DNA of 64,000 bases from contig NZ_JAVIXR010000006.1 of assembly GCF_031157525.1 (NCBI RefSeq), positions 1-64,000 of the forward strand. The letters are read 5' to 3'. This document shows, piece after piece, positions 23,961 through 33,132 of this stretch. The stretch's first letter is position 1, and every line of letters starts with the position of its first letter. The notes under the pieces were generated by a model. The model saw only the letters and a list, made by a program, of their open reading frames with translations. It searched no databases and was not told the DNA's origin. The DNA is from Marinobacter sediminicola (GTDB lineage Bacteria; Pseudomonadota; Gammaproteobacteria; Pseudomonadales; Oleiphilaceae). The translations under genes and the position numbers were made by a program.

Positions 23961-26687
23961 TCAGGAAATAACCGGCCGTTCATACTGCCGAACAAGGAAG
24001 CCAATCAACGCATCCTCGTCCAGCGGATAACTGAACAGATTACCCTGACACTGAGTACACCCGGCAGATTTCAGGAAACTCAGCTGCTGCGGCGTTTCCA
24101 CTCCTTCGGCAACCACAGTCAGGTGAAGCTTGTGCGCAAGCGCAATGACCGCAGAGGCCACGTCGGTTGCGCTCACATTGTACGGAATATCGCGAATAAA
24201 ACGGTGATCTATTTTGATAACGTCAAGCGGCAACTGCTGCAGCGCAACCAGAGAGCAGGAACCCGCCCCAAAATCGTCCAGAATCAGGCACACGCCAAGA
24301 TCATTGAGCGATACAAGAAGCTCACGCACCGTCCGCGAGTCCTCATTCAACAGCTCCACCGGCATTTCGAGCTCAAGCTTCTCGGGGGAGACGCCTGTTT
24401 CTGTAATCACCTGACGAACCATATCGAGGAAGCGCGAATCCGTTACTTGCCTCACGGAAAGGTTAACCGCCATTTTCAGGTCTTCGAAGCCCGCACGCTC
24501 CAGGGCCTGAACCTGAATACAGGCCTGACGCAGGGCCATCTCACCCAACCTCACAATCAGGCCGGTTTCCTCAGCCAGCCCTATAAACTGCTGCGCCGAT
24601 ACCAGACCTTTTTCCGGATGATGCCAGCGCAGGAAGGCCTCAACACCGATTACCCGCTCCGTAGCCAGATCTATCTTGGGCTGGTAGTGCAGAACAAACC
24701 GCTCTTCTTCCAACGCACTCGCCAGCTCTTCCTGCTGCAGCAAGCGACGGGCAGCTTTGATATTCATTGCAGGAGTGAAGAACTGGTAAGTGTTCCGGCC
24801 CATTTCTTTGGCGCGATACATTGCCAGATCGGCAAATTTCATCAAAGTTCCGGGGTCTTCGCTGTCGTGGGGGATCATGGTGACACCAATGCTGACAGTA
24901 ATCCCCACCTCATGGTCGTTCAGGCGAATCCGCTGGCACAGCCTGCGTAGAATGGTTTCAGCAACCTTGCCGGCTGCCTCGGCGCCACTGATCTGCGACA
25001 ACAACACCACAAATTCATCACCACCGAGCCTTGCTACAGAGTCCTCTTCTCGCACACAGCCCTCAAGCCAGGTTGCCACCTGGCTCAATAATTCATCACC
25101 CGCATCATGTCCAAGAGTGTCATTGATGCGTTTGAAACCATCGAGATCAAGGAACATCAGGGCAGCAGGCTCGCCACTACGGCGGCTCCGATTCACCACG
25201 CTATTCAAGCGATCACGAAATAGCTGCCGGTTGGCCAATCCGGTTAGCGGGTCGTAGAACGCCAACCGGTGCAGCTCGGTCTGGGCGGCTTTCAACTGAG
25301 TGAGGTCACGGAGGCTGAGAACCACACCATCCACGCCAGGCACGGTCAGCATGGCAGTGTAGGTGCCTTCCATATCGCGCCAGTTGTGTTCTGCATCGTA
25401 GATACGTGCCCGGACAACCGGCATCTGCTTGCCCGGCGCCTGAACTGCGTCCTCAAACCCCTGTTTCAACAGCGGCCAGTCGTCTGCATGAACAAGATTC
25501 TCCAGTGCCAACGCCTCTATTTCACCGGGGTTAAACCCGAGAATATCGAAGCTGGAGGGGCTGGCATAAAGAGGCTTGCCCGTTTCGTCCATAACCAGGG
25601 TTACGTTGGCGGCTCCCTCGGTAATGGCGCGATAACGCCCTTCGCTGATTTGTGCCATAAGGCGGGAACGGATCAATACCAAACCCACGATGAACAGCAG
25701 CAGGCTTATCGCAATGCCACTGCCAAGCACGATGCCTGGACGCGGATCAGACGCCAGGTAATCGAATGCAGGAGTTGAGCGGGTTTGCAGAAGCCACTCC
25801 CGCCCACCATGGCTTACGGTCTGGCTCATTTCGAAACTGAATTGATCATCCAGAGAGCCGAGGTTCGAGCCGTACATGAGGTTTTCGCGGACCGCCACAG
25901 CATTATCGTAAATACGAACATCAAGAAATGGCGAGATAAGACCAACAATGCCATCAAGAAGGTTGTTCATTCGGAAGGCGCTGAACACAAAGCCCGCCAG
26001 CATCATGCGCCGCTCAGCCCGTATTTCAGGCACTTCCCCACCCTGATATACCGGGTAATACATAAGGAAGCTGGCCTGGCCCTCTTCCAATTCTTCCTGT
26101 ATCAATACCACCTTGCCTGTTACCGTGGGAATGGCATTGTCGCGGGACTGCTCCATGGCCTTGCGGTGAACCGGGTCGCTGAAGGCATCGTAGCCAAGGG
26201 CTCGCCGGTTGCTTACCGTTCCTGGCTCCAGATACACCATGGGATAGTAAAAAGGCCCCACCCCTAGCGGCTTCACCAAATAGTTGTGCACACCTTCTGC
26301 ACGCACTGACGCAATGTGGTCCGCCATGTCACGCACTTCAATGCGTTCAACAAAGCCTATGCCCTGGATGCCGGGGTAATAACGATTTATATCTACATTG
26401 TGCACGTACTCTTGCCACTGATCGCGGGACACATCACCCGCAACAGCAAAGAGCCCAGCACTGCCGGCCAGAACCTGCTCGTAATTGATCAGACGCTCTT
26501 CAATAGCCGTTTTTAATTGCAGTGATTGGGTTCGGAACCTGGCTTCTGTGCGATCTTCAACCAAGCGGATGGAAAACTGCCAAGATACAAGGGTGACAGC
26601 AATCGCCACGACTAGAAGCAACCAGGCAAGCCAAGCGTTACGGAGTTTCAGAAGCTGCAGGAGAGGGAGAGCCTTTCTGTTCATCAT
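23961..26687 (-). CDS. CHASE-PAS-GGDEF-EAL protein (c-di-GMP turnover)
   Basis: A two-TM sensor of about 908 residues. TM1 (about 12-35) and TM2 (about 315-340) flank a periplasmic CHASE domain. Then come PAS (about 350-460), GGDEF (about 470-630) with an intact RLGGDEFVVL and an upstream RxxD product-inhibition site (REED), and EAL (about 645-900). The EAL signature is EAF (GVEAFLRWHHPE). NLSVRQ, DDFGAG, KIDHRF and AEGVET keep most metal and catalytic residues, so phosphodiesterase activity is possible. The ATG at 26687 has AGGT about 7 nt upstream. It sits between mucD and lepA on the same strand with its own promoter. Confidence 0.93.
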   Translation of the reverse strand: MMNRKALPLLQLLKLRNAWLAWLLLVVAIAVTLVSWQFSIRLVEDRTEARFRTQSLQLKTAIEERLINYEQVLAGSAGLFAVAGDVSRDQWQEYVHNVDINRYYPGIQGIGFVERIEVRDMADHIASVRAEGVHNYLVKPLGVGPFYYPMVYLEPGTVSNRRALGYDAFSDPVHRKAMEQSRDNAIPTVTGKVVLIQEELEEGQASFLMYYPVYQGGEVPEIRAERRMMLAGFVFSAFRMNNLLDGIVGLISPFLDVRIYDNAVAVRENLMYGSNLGSLDDQFSFEMSQTVSHGGREWLLQTRSTPAFDYLASDPRPGIVLGSGIAISLLLFIVGLVLIRSRLMAQISEGRYRAITEGAANVTLVMDETGKPLYASPSSFDILGFNPGEIEALALENLVHADDWPLLKQGFEDAVQAPGKQMPVVRARIYDAEHNWRDMEGTYTAMLTVPGVDGVVLSLRDLTQLKAAQTELHRLAFYDPLTGLANRQLFRDRLNSVVNRSRRSGEPAALMFLDLDGFKRINDTLGHDAGDELLSQVATWLEGCVREEDSVARLGGDEFVVLLSQISGAEAAGKVAETILRRLCQRIRLNDHEVGITVSIGVTMIPHDSEDPGTLMKFADLAMYRAKEMGRNTYQFFTPAMNIKAARRLLQQEELASALEEERFVLHYQPKIDLATERVIGVEAFLRWHHPEKGLVSAQQFIGLAEETGLIVRLGEMALRQACIQVQALERAGFEDLKMAVNLSVRQVTDSRFLDMVRQVITETGVSPEKLELEMPVELLNEDSRTVRELLVSLNDLGVCLILDDFGAGSCSLVALQQLPLDVIKIDHRFIRDIPYNVSATDVASAVIALAHKLHLTVVAEGVETPQQLSFLKSAGCTQCQGNLFSYPLDEDALIGFLVRQYERPVIS

Positions 26688-26735
26688 AATCTGACCTGGT
26701 CCATTCCGTGGCCGCACTTATTATTAATGCTCGGC

Positions 26736-26764
26736 AGTATAACAAAAGCCCCCAGGCCTGTCGT
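26736..26764 (-). promoter_or_regulatory. Sigma70-type promoter for the GGDEF/EAL gene
   Basis: The minus strand reads ACGACA (26764-26759), 17 bp, TATACT (26741-26736), about 50 nt before the start codon. It matches the consensus at 4 of 6 and 5 of 6 positions. The -35 lies in the loop side of the mucD terminator hairpin, so the two signals overlap. Confidence 0.5.
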
Positions 26765-26789
26765 TTTTTACATCAGGTCTGGAGGCTTT
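26741..26789 (-). terminator. Terminator after mucD
   Basis: Sixteen-base arms at 26745-26760 and 26774-26789 pair with two mismatches that are G-U in RNA. On the minus strand the stem ends GGGGGCTTTTGTT. It starts 30 nt after the mucD stop and would end the algU-mucABCD transcript. Confidence 0.55.
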
Positions 26790-26818
26790 CAGTCACAGTA
26801 TGCGACCCGTCAGATCAA

Positions 26819-28294
26819 TCAGGGTTTCATAACCAGATAAATTGCCCGCCCTTGGCGTACCACACGAACAGAAACCGCACGTCCTTCCGGCAATGCTCTG
26901 ACCACCTTGCGGAAATCCTCAACCGACGACACCGCTTTCCTGTTGATTTCAGTGATCACGTCCCGGGCGCGAATACCTGCATTGTAAGCCGGGCCTCTGC
27001 CAACGTCCGTTACAACAACGCCGCCTGACACACCTATAGAGTCCGCCAGATCCGTTGGCAACGGCTCAACCGTCAACCCCAGTGGCGCAGTCGTCGGATT
27101 GCTGTCGGAAGGCGCCGCCTGCTGAGCGCCACGCTCATCGGGCAACTGACCGATTTCCACATCCAGAGTAATTTCCTTCCCACCGCGAAGAACCGTCAGG
27201 CGTGCCGACTCTCCTACCGGGGTACGACCTACCATAGGCGGGAGGTCAGACGACAAATGAATGTCCTCACCATCGTATTCAAGAACAATATCACCAGACT
27301 GCAAACCGCCAGCCTCGGCCGGCGAACCAGCCATCACCTCAGCAATCAGCGCACCCCTTGGGCGCTTGAGACCAAACGACTCAGCCAAATCGCGATTCAC
27401 TTCCTGAATCAACACACCCAGCCAGCCCCGGGAAACCACGCCTTTATCGCGAATCTGGCGAAACACACTCATGGCATCATCAATAGGGATAGCAAACGAA
27501 ACCCCCATAAAGCCACCCGAGCGAGTGTAGATTTGTGAGTTGATACCGATAACCTCACCGTCCATGTTGAACAGCGGGCCACCAGAGTTACCCGGGTTAA
27601 TGGCCACGTCCGTCTGGATAAATGGCACATAGTTTTCTGACGGCAGTGAACGGCCCAGAGCACTGACAATTCCAGCCGTGACGGTGTAGTCAAAGCCAAA
27701 CGGTGAGCCTATTGCAAACACCCACTCACCCACTTTGAGATCTTTGGATCGCCCTGTTTTTACGACGGGCAAGTCATCCCCATTCTCGATCTTCAACACG
27801 GCCATATCCGAGCGGGGGTCGGTGCCAACCAGTGTTGCTGGCAGCTCACGACGATCATTGAGTCGCACAATAATCTCATCAGCCCCTTCAACCACGTGAT
27901 TATTGGTCAGCACGTATCCATCAGCAGACACGATAAACCCGGATCCCATAGAGCGACGTGGTTGCGAGCTGCCCGGTGCACCACCAAACGGAGATTGCGG
28001 GCTACGGAAGAACTCCTGGAAAAACTCGGGCAGCTGATCGAGCTGGCGCTCATCAAAAGGCATACCGTGAAAACGTGCATTGCCCGCTGCTGGAGTACTG
28101 GTAGTACTTATATTGACTACTGCGTCTGCATTTTCTTCAACCAGCTCAGTAAAATCTGGCAAGCTTCGTGCCGCGCCAGGCACACTCCAGACCACCAACA
28201 CAAAGGCCAGTAGTATCATCAGCACAGAAGCCGGCACCCTCTGAGTGAGTGATGCCGGGGAAAACCGGGTAACTGCTGGTGCATTTCTCAGCAT
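26819..28294 (-). CDS. mucD: DegP/Do-type periplasmic serine protease MucD
   Basis: A 491-residue HtrA-family protease and chaperone that clears misfolded envelope proteins and dampens AlgU signalling. A signal segment is at about 22-43 (VLMILLAFVLVVWSVPGAARS). The catalytic triad is visible: His in LTNNHVVEGADE, Asp in RSDMAVLKI, Ser in NPGNSGGPLF. Two PDZ domains follow (about 290-385 and 410-485). AGGGGAT lies about 8 nt before the ATG. It is the last gene of the algU-mucABCD operon, as in Pseudomonas. Confidence 0.97.
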   Translation of the reverse strand: MLRNAPAVTRFSPASLTQRVPASVLMILLAFVLVVWSVPGAARSLPDFTELVEENADAVVNISTTSTPAAGNARFHGMPFDERQLDQLPEFFQEFFRSPQSPFGGAPGSSQPRRSMGSGFIVSADGYVLTNNHVVEGADEIIVRLNDRRELPATLVGTDPRSDMAVLKIENGDDLPVVKTGRSKDLKVGEWVFAIGSPFGFDYTVTAGIVSALGRSLPSENYVPFIQTDVAINPGNSGGPLFNMDGEVIGINSQIYTRSGGFMGVSFAIPIDDAMSVFRQIRDKGVVSRGWLGVLIQEVNRDLAESFGLKRPRGALIAEVMAGSPAEAGGLQSGDIVLEYDGEDIHLSSDLPPMVGRTPVGESARLTVLRGGKEITLDVEIGQLPDERGAQQAAPSDSNPTTAPLGLTVEPLPTDLADSIGVSGGVVVTDVGRGPAYNAGIRARDVITEINRKAVSSVEDFRKVVRALPEGRAVSVRVVRQGRAIYLVMKP

Positions 28295-28312
28295 ATCAGG
28301 ATCCCCTGTAAG

Positions 28313-28780
28313 TCATGTTAGCGAGTCTGTATGTGAAACTACTCCGGCCGGGATACGGTTGATCCGGAGCAGCCTGGGTTCATAGCGACCGGCTTTCCGG
28401 TGCTGTAATTTACGGCTTGCATAAAAGCCGGATGCCAGGCCGGCCGCCGCACCGACCATGGAAACAAAATCATTGCCACCGGACACCTGATGACCGGCCA
28501 CACTGAGAACCACCATAAGCAGTAGCGGAAGCGCATAAACCAGCATCGAGGCTCCCAGGAGCGCATCTTCATCAATACCGAGCGTCACGTCCTGACCAAC
28601 ACAAGCATTCACGGAATTCACAACCCGAACCTGGTTGGCACGCCCACCAGTCGCGGTAGCCAGCAGCTTCTGCCCGCAACCGTTGCGAGCCGAGCAGCTC
28701 TGACAGGCACGGGTACGAATGGTTTGAACCCAGGCATACTCACCTGAAAGAGCAACCACTTTGCCTGTCTCGGTAATCAC
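28313..28780 (-). CDS. rseC: SoxR-reducing / sigma-E regulatory protein RseC (MucC)
   Basis: A 155-residue inner-membrane protein. The N-terminal domain has the cysteine cluster RTRACQSCSARNGCGQ (about 23-37), typical of the family. Two membrane helices are at about 78-98 and 105-128. RseC homologues modulate sigma-E activity and, in E. coli, help reduce the SoxR iron-sulfur cluster with the Rsx complex. The gene overlaps rseB by 4 nt and precedes mucD by 18 nt. Confidence 0.93.
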   Translation of the reverse strand: MITETGKVVALSGEYAWVQTIRTRACQSCSARNGCGQKLLATATGGRANQVRVVNSVNACVGQDVTLGIDEDALLGASMLVYALPLLLMVVLSVAGHQVSGGNDFVSMVGAAAGLASGFYASRKLQHRKAGRYEPRLLRINRIPAGVVSHTDSLT

Positions 28781-29805
28781 GGCTCTTTCACACCCAGCAC
28801 AAACGTCTCATCAATCCGCACTGACTCTGCAACCTGACGTGCAGAGGCCGGTGGCAACTCACCGACCACAGTCACTAAAAACATTTTGTTCCCACTTTCC
28901 AACTGACGCATATAGACGGTTGTTGCTCCGATACGAGAGGCCCCTGTAGGCATGCTGATCCTGCCGGCAGGTTCAACAAAGACCGAGAATGCTGCCAACC
29001 CATCCGAAAATGCAACTGCCTGCCCCTTGCCGGACCCTGGTGCAGCAGCCGGCTCAAATCCTTCCGGCCGCCAGCCCAAATGCCACCCAAGCATACGGGG
29101 TGCTTTTGAGGCTCTTCCCTCCGGGTTTGGGCCACCGAGCGTGCGGGAGATCTCTCGACCTTTGGAGCGGATCTCAAACTCACTGTCCGAGATATCCTCA
29201 GTAATCTCCAGGCTGGTAAATTGGAAGTGCTCCAACACCTCCCCTTTAGACGTGCGCACGTGGCTTTTTACCAGAAGTCCCGTCGATTTTTCCAGCCAAA
29301 GGCTGTGGCTGTACCTGTGCTGATCGTTTGCCGTCAACGCGACAGTAACCACCTCATAACCCGCTACGCGATCCTCGCCTTTCAGCTCGGCAGTGTACCA
29401 GCGATTTACGGGGATCAGTTGGTTTGTAAAGGCTTCAGCAAAGGGGCCGGAGGGTATGATTTGATCCAGCTGTACCTTACCCTGTTCCGGAAGCACGCAG
29501 ACGACTTTCATATCCCGGCGCACAATCTCACCAGTACCGCCGTCCTGCAACACCAGCCGCTCTTCAACTATGCCGTTGTGATAGCGGTGGGCAATTTGCA
29601 TTGAGTGGACGTTGGCGCCTCTGGCATATACAAACACACCCCGGTAAGAGGTCATATTAAGGGCAGGCCCTAGCTGCTCAAGCCAGCCTGCTGCCGTTTT
29701 ATCACCTGCAAATGTGTGCACCGGCATGATCACAAATATAAACGCGAGGATGCTTCGCACGGTCAGATCATTCAAACTCAGGCCAAAATAACGGGCTTTG
29801 CTCAT
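28777..29805 (-). CDS. rseB: Sigma-E factor regulatory protein RseB (MucB)
   Basis: RseB is a periplasmic protein that binds the anti-sigma factor and shields it from site-1 cleavage; lipids or LPS release it. The 342-residue protein has a signal peptide (about 15-33, ending VHTFAG), then a LolA-like lipid-binding domain (YRGVFVYARGANVHSMQI onward) and a smaller C-terminal domain (from about 225). The ATG at 29805 is chosen because AAGG lies 6 nt before it; an upstream GTG at 29820 is in frame. It sits between rseA and rseC. Confidence 0.94.
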   Translation of the reverse strand: MSKARYFGLSLNDLTVRSILAFIFVIMPVHTFAGDKTAAGWLEQLGPALNMTSYRGVFVYARGANVHSMQIAHRYHNGIVEERLVLQDGGTGEIVRRDMKVVCVLPEQGKVQLDQIIPSGPFAEAFTNQLIPVNRWYTAELKGEDRVAGYEVVTVALTANDQHRYSHSLWLEKSTGLLVKSHVRTSKGEVLEHFQFTSLEITEDISDSEFEIRSKGREISRTLGGPNPEGRASKAPRMLGWHLGWRPEGFEPAAAPGSGKGQAVAFSDGLAAFSVFVEPAGRISMPTGASRIGATTVYMRQLESGNKMFLVTVVGELPPASARQVAESVRIDETFVLGVKEP

Positions 29806-29826
29806 GGATACCTTCATCACTTGCTA

Positions 29827-30399
29827 TCAATAGCCGCCGCTTGCGCTGACAAGTCGGGCATAGCCCACCGAGCCTTGCCCTGCACCCACACTATTGTGCT
29901 GCGCATGTTCCAACAGATAGCGGCTCATGTGCTCCCACTGCTTCTCATCGAGCCCCTGTAAAGCAACCTCCTGAACCGGCCCGGCATTGGTAGACGATTC
30001 ATTTTCAGGCGCTGCCGTTGCGGCTGCAGACGCCAACGTACCGGGAGCAACCGCATCGGACTCCCAGCCTGTGCCCGCACCAAAGCCAACCAGCAAAGCT
30101 GCCGCAACCATGGCCACTGCTGCCGGCCATTGCCAGACTCTCTGTGACTCGCGTTGCCGCACTTCGGCAGGCCTTTGCGGCCTGGCTCGCCCATCGAGCA
30201 CCTCACGTACGGCGGCACTGACATCAACGCCTTCCGCCGGTGAGCTGCCCCGGTGCATCAAATCATGCACACCTTGCCACCGCTGCCACTGGGCGCAAAC
30301 ATCGGCTTGATTTTCATGGGACAGCAGACGCCGAACCGACAGTTCATCAGCTTCATCGTCCATCATGGCCGACAGCGTTTCTCTGAGACGATCATCCAT
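29827..30399 (-). CDS. mucA: Anti-sigma factor RseA (MucA)
   Basis: A single-pass membrane protein that holds AlgU inactive until cut by DegS/AlgW and RseP. The 190-residue product starts MDDRLRETLSAMMDDEADEL, the conserved sigma-binding helix. It has a membrane helix at about 92-108 (WPAAVAMVAAALLVGFGAGTG) and a periplasmic tail with a helix that would bind RseB (DEKQWEHMSRYLLEHAQHN). The ATG at 30399 has AAGG 9 nt upstream; a TTG five codons earlier is less likely. No truncation of the mucoid mucA22 type is seen. Confidence 0.94.
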   Translation of the reverse strand: MDDRLRETLSAMMDDEADELSVRRLLSHENQADVCAQWQRWQGVHDLMHRGSSPAEGVDVSAAVREVLDGRARPQRPAEVRQRESQRVWQWPAAVAMVAAALLVGFGAGTGWESDAVAPGTLASAAATAAPENESSTNAGPVQEVALQGLDEKQWEHMSRYLLEHAQHNSVGAGQGSVGYARLVSASGGY

Positions 30400-30414
30400 A
30401 GGATGCACCTTCAA

Positions 30415-31098
30415 TTACGTCACCGAATGATTAAGCAAAGGCCCCAAATGCTTGTCAACAGCATCCCTGGCCCGAAAAATACGCGAGCGCACAGTTCCGA
30501 TAGGACATTCCAGAATCCGTGCTATATCTTCATAACTAAGACCGTCATACTCCCGCAACAAGAATGCTGAACGCAGTTCCTCTGGAAGATTGGCTATGGC
30601 ATTACTCAGCTCTTTCTGTAACTGCTCTCGCTGAAGCAGGCGTTCGGGCGAGGCAATGTCTCGTAGCCGCCGCCCATCATCAAAGTTCTCGGCCTCCCCT
30701 GAATCAGCACTGCCCTGGGGCCTTCGACTACGGGATTCAAGATGGTTTTTCGCGGTGTTCACCGCGATACGATACAGCCAGGTATAAAAGGCGCTGTCCC
30801 CGCGGAAGCGGTCAATAGCACGATATGCCTTGATGAACGCTTCCTGGGTAAGATCCATGACTTCCTGGCTGTCATATACATATCGGCTGATAATAGATGC
30901 CACCCTTGACTGGTATTTAACTACCAGCAAGTCAAAGGCTCCACGATCCCCGCCCCGGACTTTGCGAACAAGTTGCAGATCGGTCTGGCGGTCTGACTGC
31001 TCAGCCTGTTTTTGATCATTTGGGGCCATGGTAGACGTGCCGGTACTCTCCGGTTTCATGGCCAGTATTTCGGCCGATACGAGTTTCTGGTGATTCAT
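30415..31098 (-). CDS. rpoE: RNA polymerase sigma factor RpoE/AlgU
   Basis: An ECF sigma factor for the envelope stress response, named algU or algT in Pseudomonas. Region 2 is at about 45-110 (FDLLVVKYQSRV to YTWLYRIAVNTAKNHL) and region 4 at about 160-215 (LPEELRSAFLLREYDGLSYEDIA, split here, then GTVRSRIFRARDAV). The first roughly 23 residues extend beyond Pseudomonas AlgU. An internal ATG at 31029 would give 204 residues but has no binding site, whereas GGA precedes the ATG at 31098, so the start is uncertain. A sigma-E-like promoter lies upstream and mucA is 15 nt downstream. Confidence 0.96.
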   Translation of the reverse strand: MNHQKLVSAEILAMKPESTGTSTMAPNDQKQAEQSDRQTDLQLVRKVRGGDRGAFDLLVVKYQSRVASIISRYVYDSQEVMDLTQEAFIKAYRAIDRFRGDSAFYTWLYRIAVNTAKNHLESRSRRPQGSADSGEAENFDDGRRLRDIASPERLLQREQLQKELSNAIANLPEELRSAFLLREYDGLSYEDIARILECPIGTVRSRIFRARDAVDKHLGPLLNHSVT

Positions 31099-31167
31099 AC
31101 GCTCTATCCGGCGCCCGTTTCAAGAATGGACAACCCTGCCTGTAAGGTCTGTTATCCGTTAGGCCAA

Positions 31168-31194
31168 ATAGACAGCAAGCGTAAAGTTTAGTTC
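31168..31194 (-). promoter_or_regulatory. Candidate sigma-E autoregulatory promoter of rpoE
   Basis: The minus strand reads GAACT (31194-31190), 17 bp, TCTAT (31172-31168), about 70 nt before the rpoE start. GAACTT with TCTGA or TCAAA is the AlgU/RpoE consensus, so the -35 is good and the -10 partial. Autoregulation is known for both algU and rpoE. Confidence 0.4.
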
Positions 31195-31210
31195 AATACA
31201 CGTCTACATT

Positions 31211-32836
31211 ATGGCCCGCGACAACGACCCGATGCCACAGTCCCACGAATACGATGTACTTATTATTGGCAGCGGCGCTGCCGGCCTGACCGTTGCTTTA
31301 AATCTGCCGGAACACTTGAAGGTCTGTGTTGTGAGCAAGGCCGACATCAGCAGCGGCGCAACACTCTGGGCCCAGGGCGGCATAGCGGCCGTTTTGGATG
31401 ACCAGGACTGTACCGAAAATCATGTGCAGGACACTCTCGTCGCAGGCGGTGGTCTTTGTAACGAAGACGCCGTGCGCTTCACCGTTGAAAACAGTAAAGA
31501 AAGCATAGACTGGCTTATCGGCACCGGCGTTGATTTTACCCGGGATACAGACGCCCAGCTTCACCTCACCCGGGAAGGCGGGCATAGCCACCGGCGTATT
31601 ATCCACGCCGCTGATGCCACCGGGCACGCTGTATCCACAACCTTGACCGCGCAAGCACAGGCCCGGCACAACATCGAGCTAAAATCAGGGCGTGTTGCGG
31701 TTGATCTGATTACCAATCGCAAGCTGGCCCTGCCCGGCAACCGCTGCGTTGGTGCCTACATACTGAATCTTGAAGACAACCACGTGGAACTGTTCCGGGC
31801 CCGCTTCACCGTAATTGCAACCGGCGGCGCATCGAAGGCGTACCGATACACCACCAACCCTGACGGTGCGTCCGGAGATGGCATTGCCATGGCCTGGCGG
31901 GCAGGCTGCCGCGTGGCTAATATGGAATTTAATCAGTTCCACCCGACCTGCCTGTACCATCCTCACGCCAAATCATTCCTGATTACTGAAGCGGTAAGAG
32001 GCGAAGGTGGATTGCTGAAATTGCCTGATGGCTCCCGTTTTATGGATCGCTTCGACAAACGCGGAGAGCTGGCGCCCCGGGACATAGTGGCCCGCGCCAT
32101 CGACCATGAAATGAAGCGACTGGGTGCCGACCACCTGTACCTGGATATTAGCCACAAATCTGACGATTTCATTCGGCACCACTTTCCTACTATCTACGAG
32201 AAATGTCTGGAATTTGGCATCGACATTACGCGCGACCCAATCCCGGTGGTGCCAGCAGCGCACTACACCTGTGGCGGCATTGTCAGTGATCAGCGGGCAA
32301 GAACCGATATCAACCAACTGTATGTGGTGGGTGAAGCCGGGTTTACCGGGCTTCATGGCGCCAATCGCATGGCCAGCAACTCACTACTTGAATGCTTGGT
32401 GTATGGCCGGGCTGCTGCGGCCGACATTGCACGCCGGGAAGCAGACATTCCGCCCCCGCCAGAAGCTCCGGCATGGGACGAAAGCCAGGTGCGGGATTCC
32501 GACGAAGATGTTGTAATCTCCCACAACTGGGATGAGCTACGACATTTTATGTGGGACTACGTGGGCATAGTGAGAACAACCAAACGCCTGCAAAGAGCCA
32601 AACACCGGGCTGATCTTTTGTCCGCAGAGATCAGCGAGTTTTACAGCAACTATCGGGTAACCAACGATCTTCTGGAATTGCGCAACCTGGTAACCATATC
32701 GGATCTGATCATCTGCTCAGCCCTGCAACGCAAAGAAAGCCGAGGCCTGCACTACACGCTGGATTACCCAGGACTACTGCCAGAAGCCCGTGATACCGTG
32801 CTCATACCAACCACTTACAGAACCCCTTCGCCGTAA
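31211..32836 (+). CDS. nadB: L-aspartate oxidase
   Basis: NadB oxidises L-aspartate to iminoaspartate, the first step of NAD synthesis, with FAD. The 541-residue protein has the dinucleotide motif [15 protein letters not shown] (about 15-29), the active-site [28 protein letters not shown], and [15 protein letters not shown] near the second FAD-binding segment. A C-terminal helical domain follows. Neither ATG at 31211 nor the one at 31232 has a clear ribosome binding site, so the start is tentative. It is divergent from rpoE. Confidence 0.97.
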   Translation: MARDNDPMPQSHEYDVLIIGSGAAGLTVALNLPEHLKVCVVSKADISSGATLWAQGGIAAVLDDQDCTENHVQDTLVAGGGLCNEDAVRFTVENSKESIDWLIGTGVDFTRDTDAQLHLTREGGHSHRRIIHAADATGHAVSTTLTAQAQARHNIELKSGRVAVDLITNRKLALPGNRCVGAYILNLEDNHVELFRARFTVIATGGASKAYRYTTNPDGASGDGIAMAWRAGCRVANMEFNQFHPTCLYHPHAKSFLITEAVRGEGGLLKLPDGSRFMDRFDKRGELAPRDIVARAIDHEMKRLGADHLYLDISHKSDDFIRHHFPTIYEKCLEFGIDITRDPIPVVPAAHYTCGGIVSDQRARTDINQLYVVGEAGFTGLHGANRMASNSLLECLVYGRAAAADIARREADIPPPPEAPAWDESQVRDSDEDVVISHNWDELRHFMWDYVGIVRTTKRLQRAKHRADLLSAEISEFYSNYRVTNDLLELRNLVTISDLIICSALQRKESRGLHYTLDYPGLLPEARDTVLIPTTYRTPSP

Positions 32837-32859
32837 GGGGGATGACCAAGAGATTAATT

Positions 32860-33132
32860 ATGCAAGACACCCGAAGCACTTCTGACAGCCCCAAGTTCAA
32901 ACGCCTATGGTGGCACAGTCGCCGCGGTATGCTGGAGTTGGATGTCCTGCTGCTTCCCTTTCTGGAAGAGGCTTATCTGGACCTTGATGAAGAGGATCAG
33001 AAGCGCTACGAGAAGCTCCTGACGTGTGAAGACACCGATATGTTCGAGTGGTTCATGCAGCGCAGCCGCCCAGACGACGCAGATCTGCAGCGCATCGTTG
33101 ACATCATTCTCTCCCGTGTCCAGCCGGATTGA
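32860..33132 (+). CDS. sdhE: FAD assembly factor SdhE
   Basis: SdhE (YgfY) promotes covalent attachment of FAD to succinate dehydrogenase. The 90-residue protein has the RRGMLELD motif (about 23-30) that contacts the flavoprotein. The ATG at 32860 is preferred with GAG 8 nt upstream; the ATG at 32842 has its purine run directly against it. It lies 23 nt after nadB and overlaps ygfX, the usual sdhE-ygfX arrangement. Confidence 0.93.
   Translation: MQDTRSTSDSPKFKRLWWHSRRGMLELDVLLLPFLEEAYLDLDEEDQKRYEKLLTCEDTDMFEWFMQRSRPDDADLQRIVDIILSRVQPD

Noticed and set aside
33026..33115. Upstream ATG for the YgfX-like gene inside sdhE.
   Set aside because: It would overlap sdhE by more than 100 nt and add residues with no similarity to YgfX. 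The GTG at 33116 is simpler.
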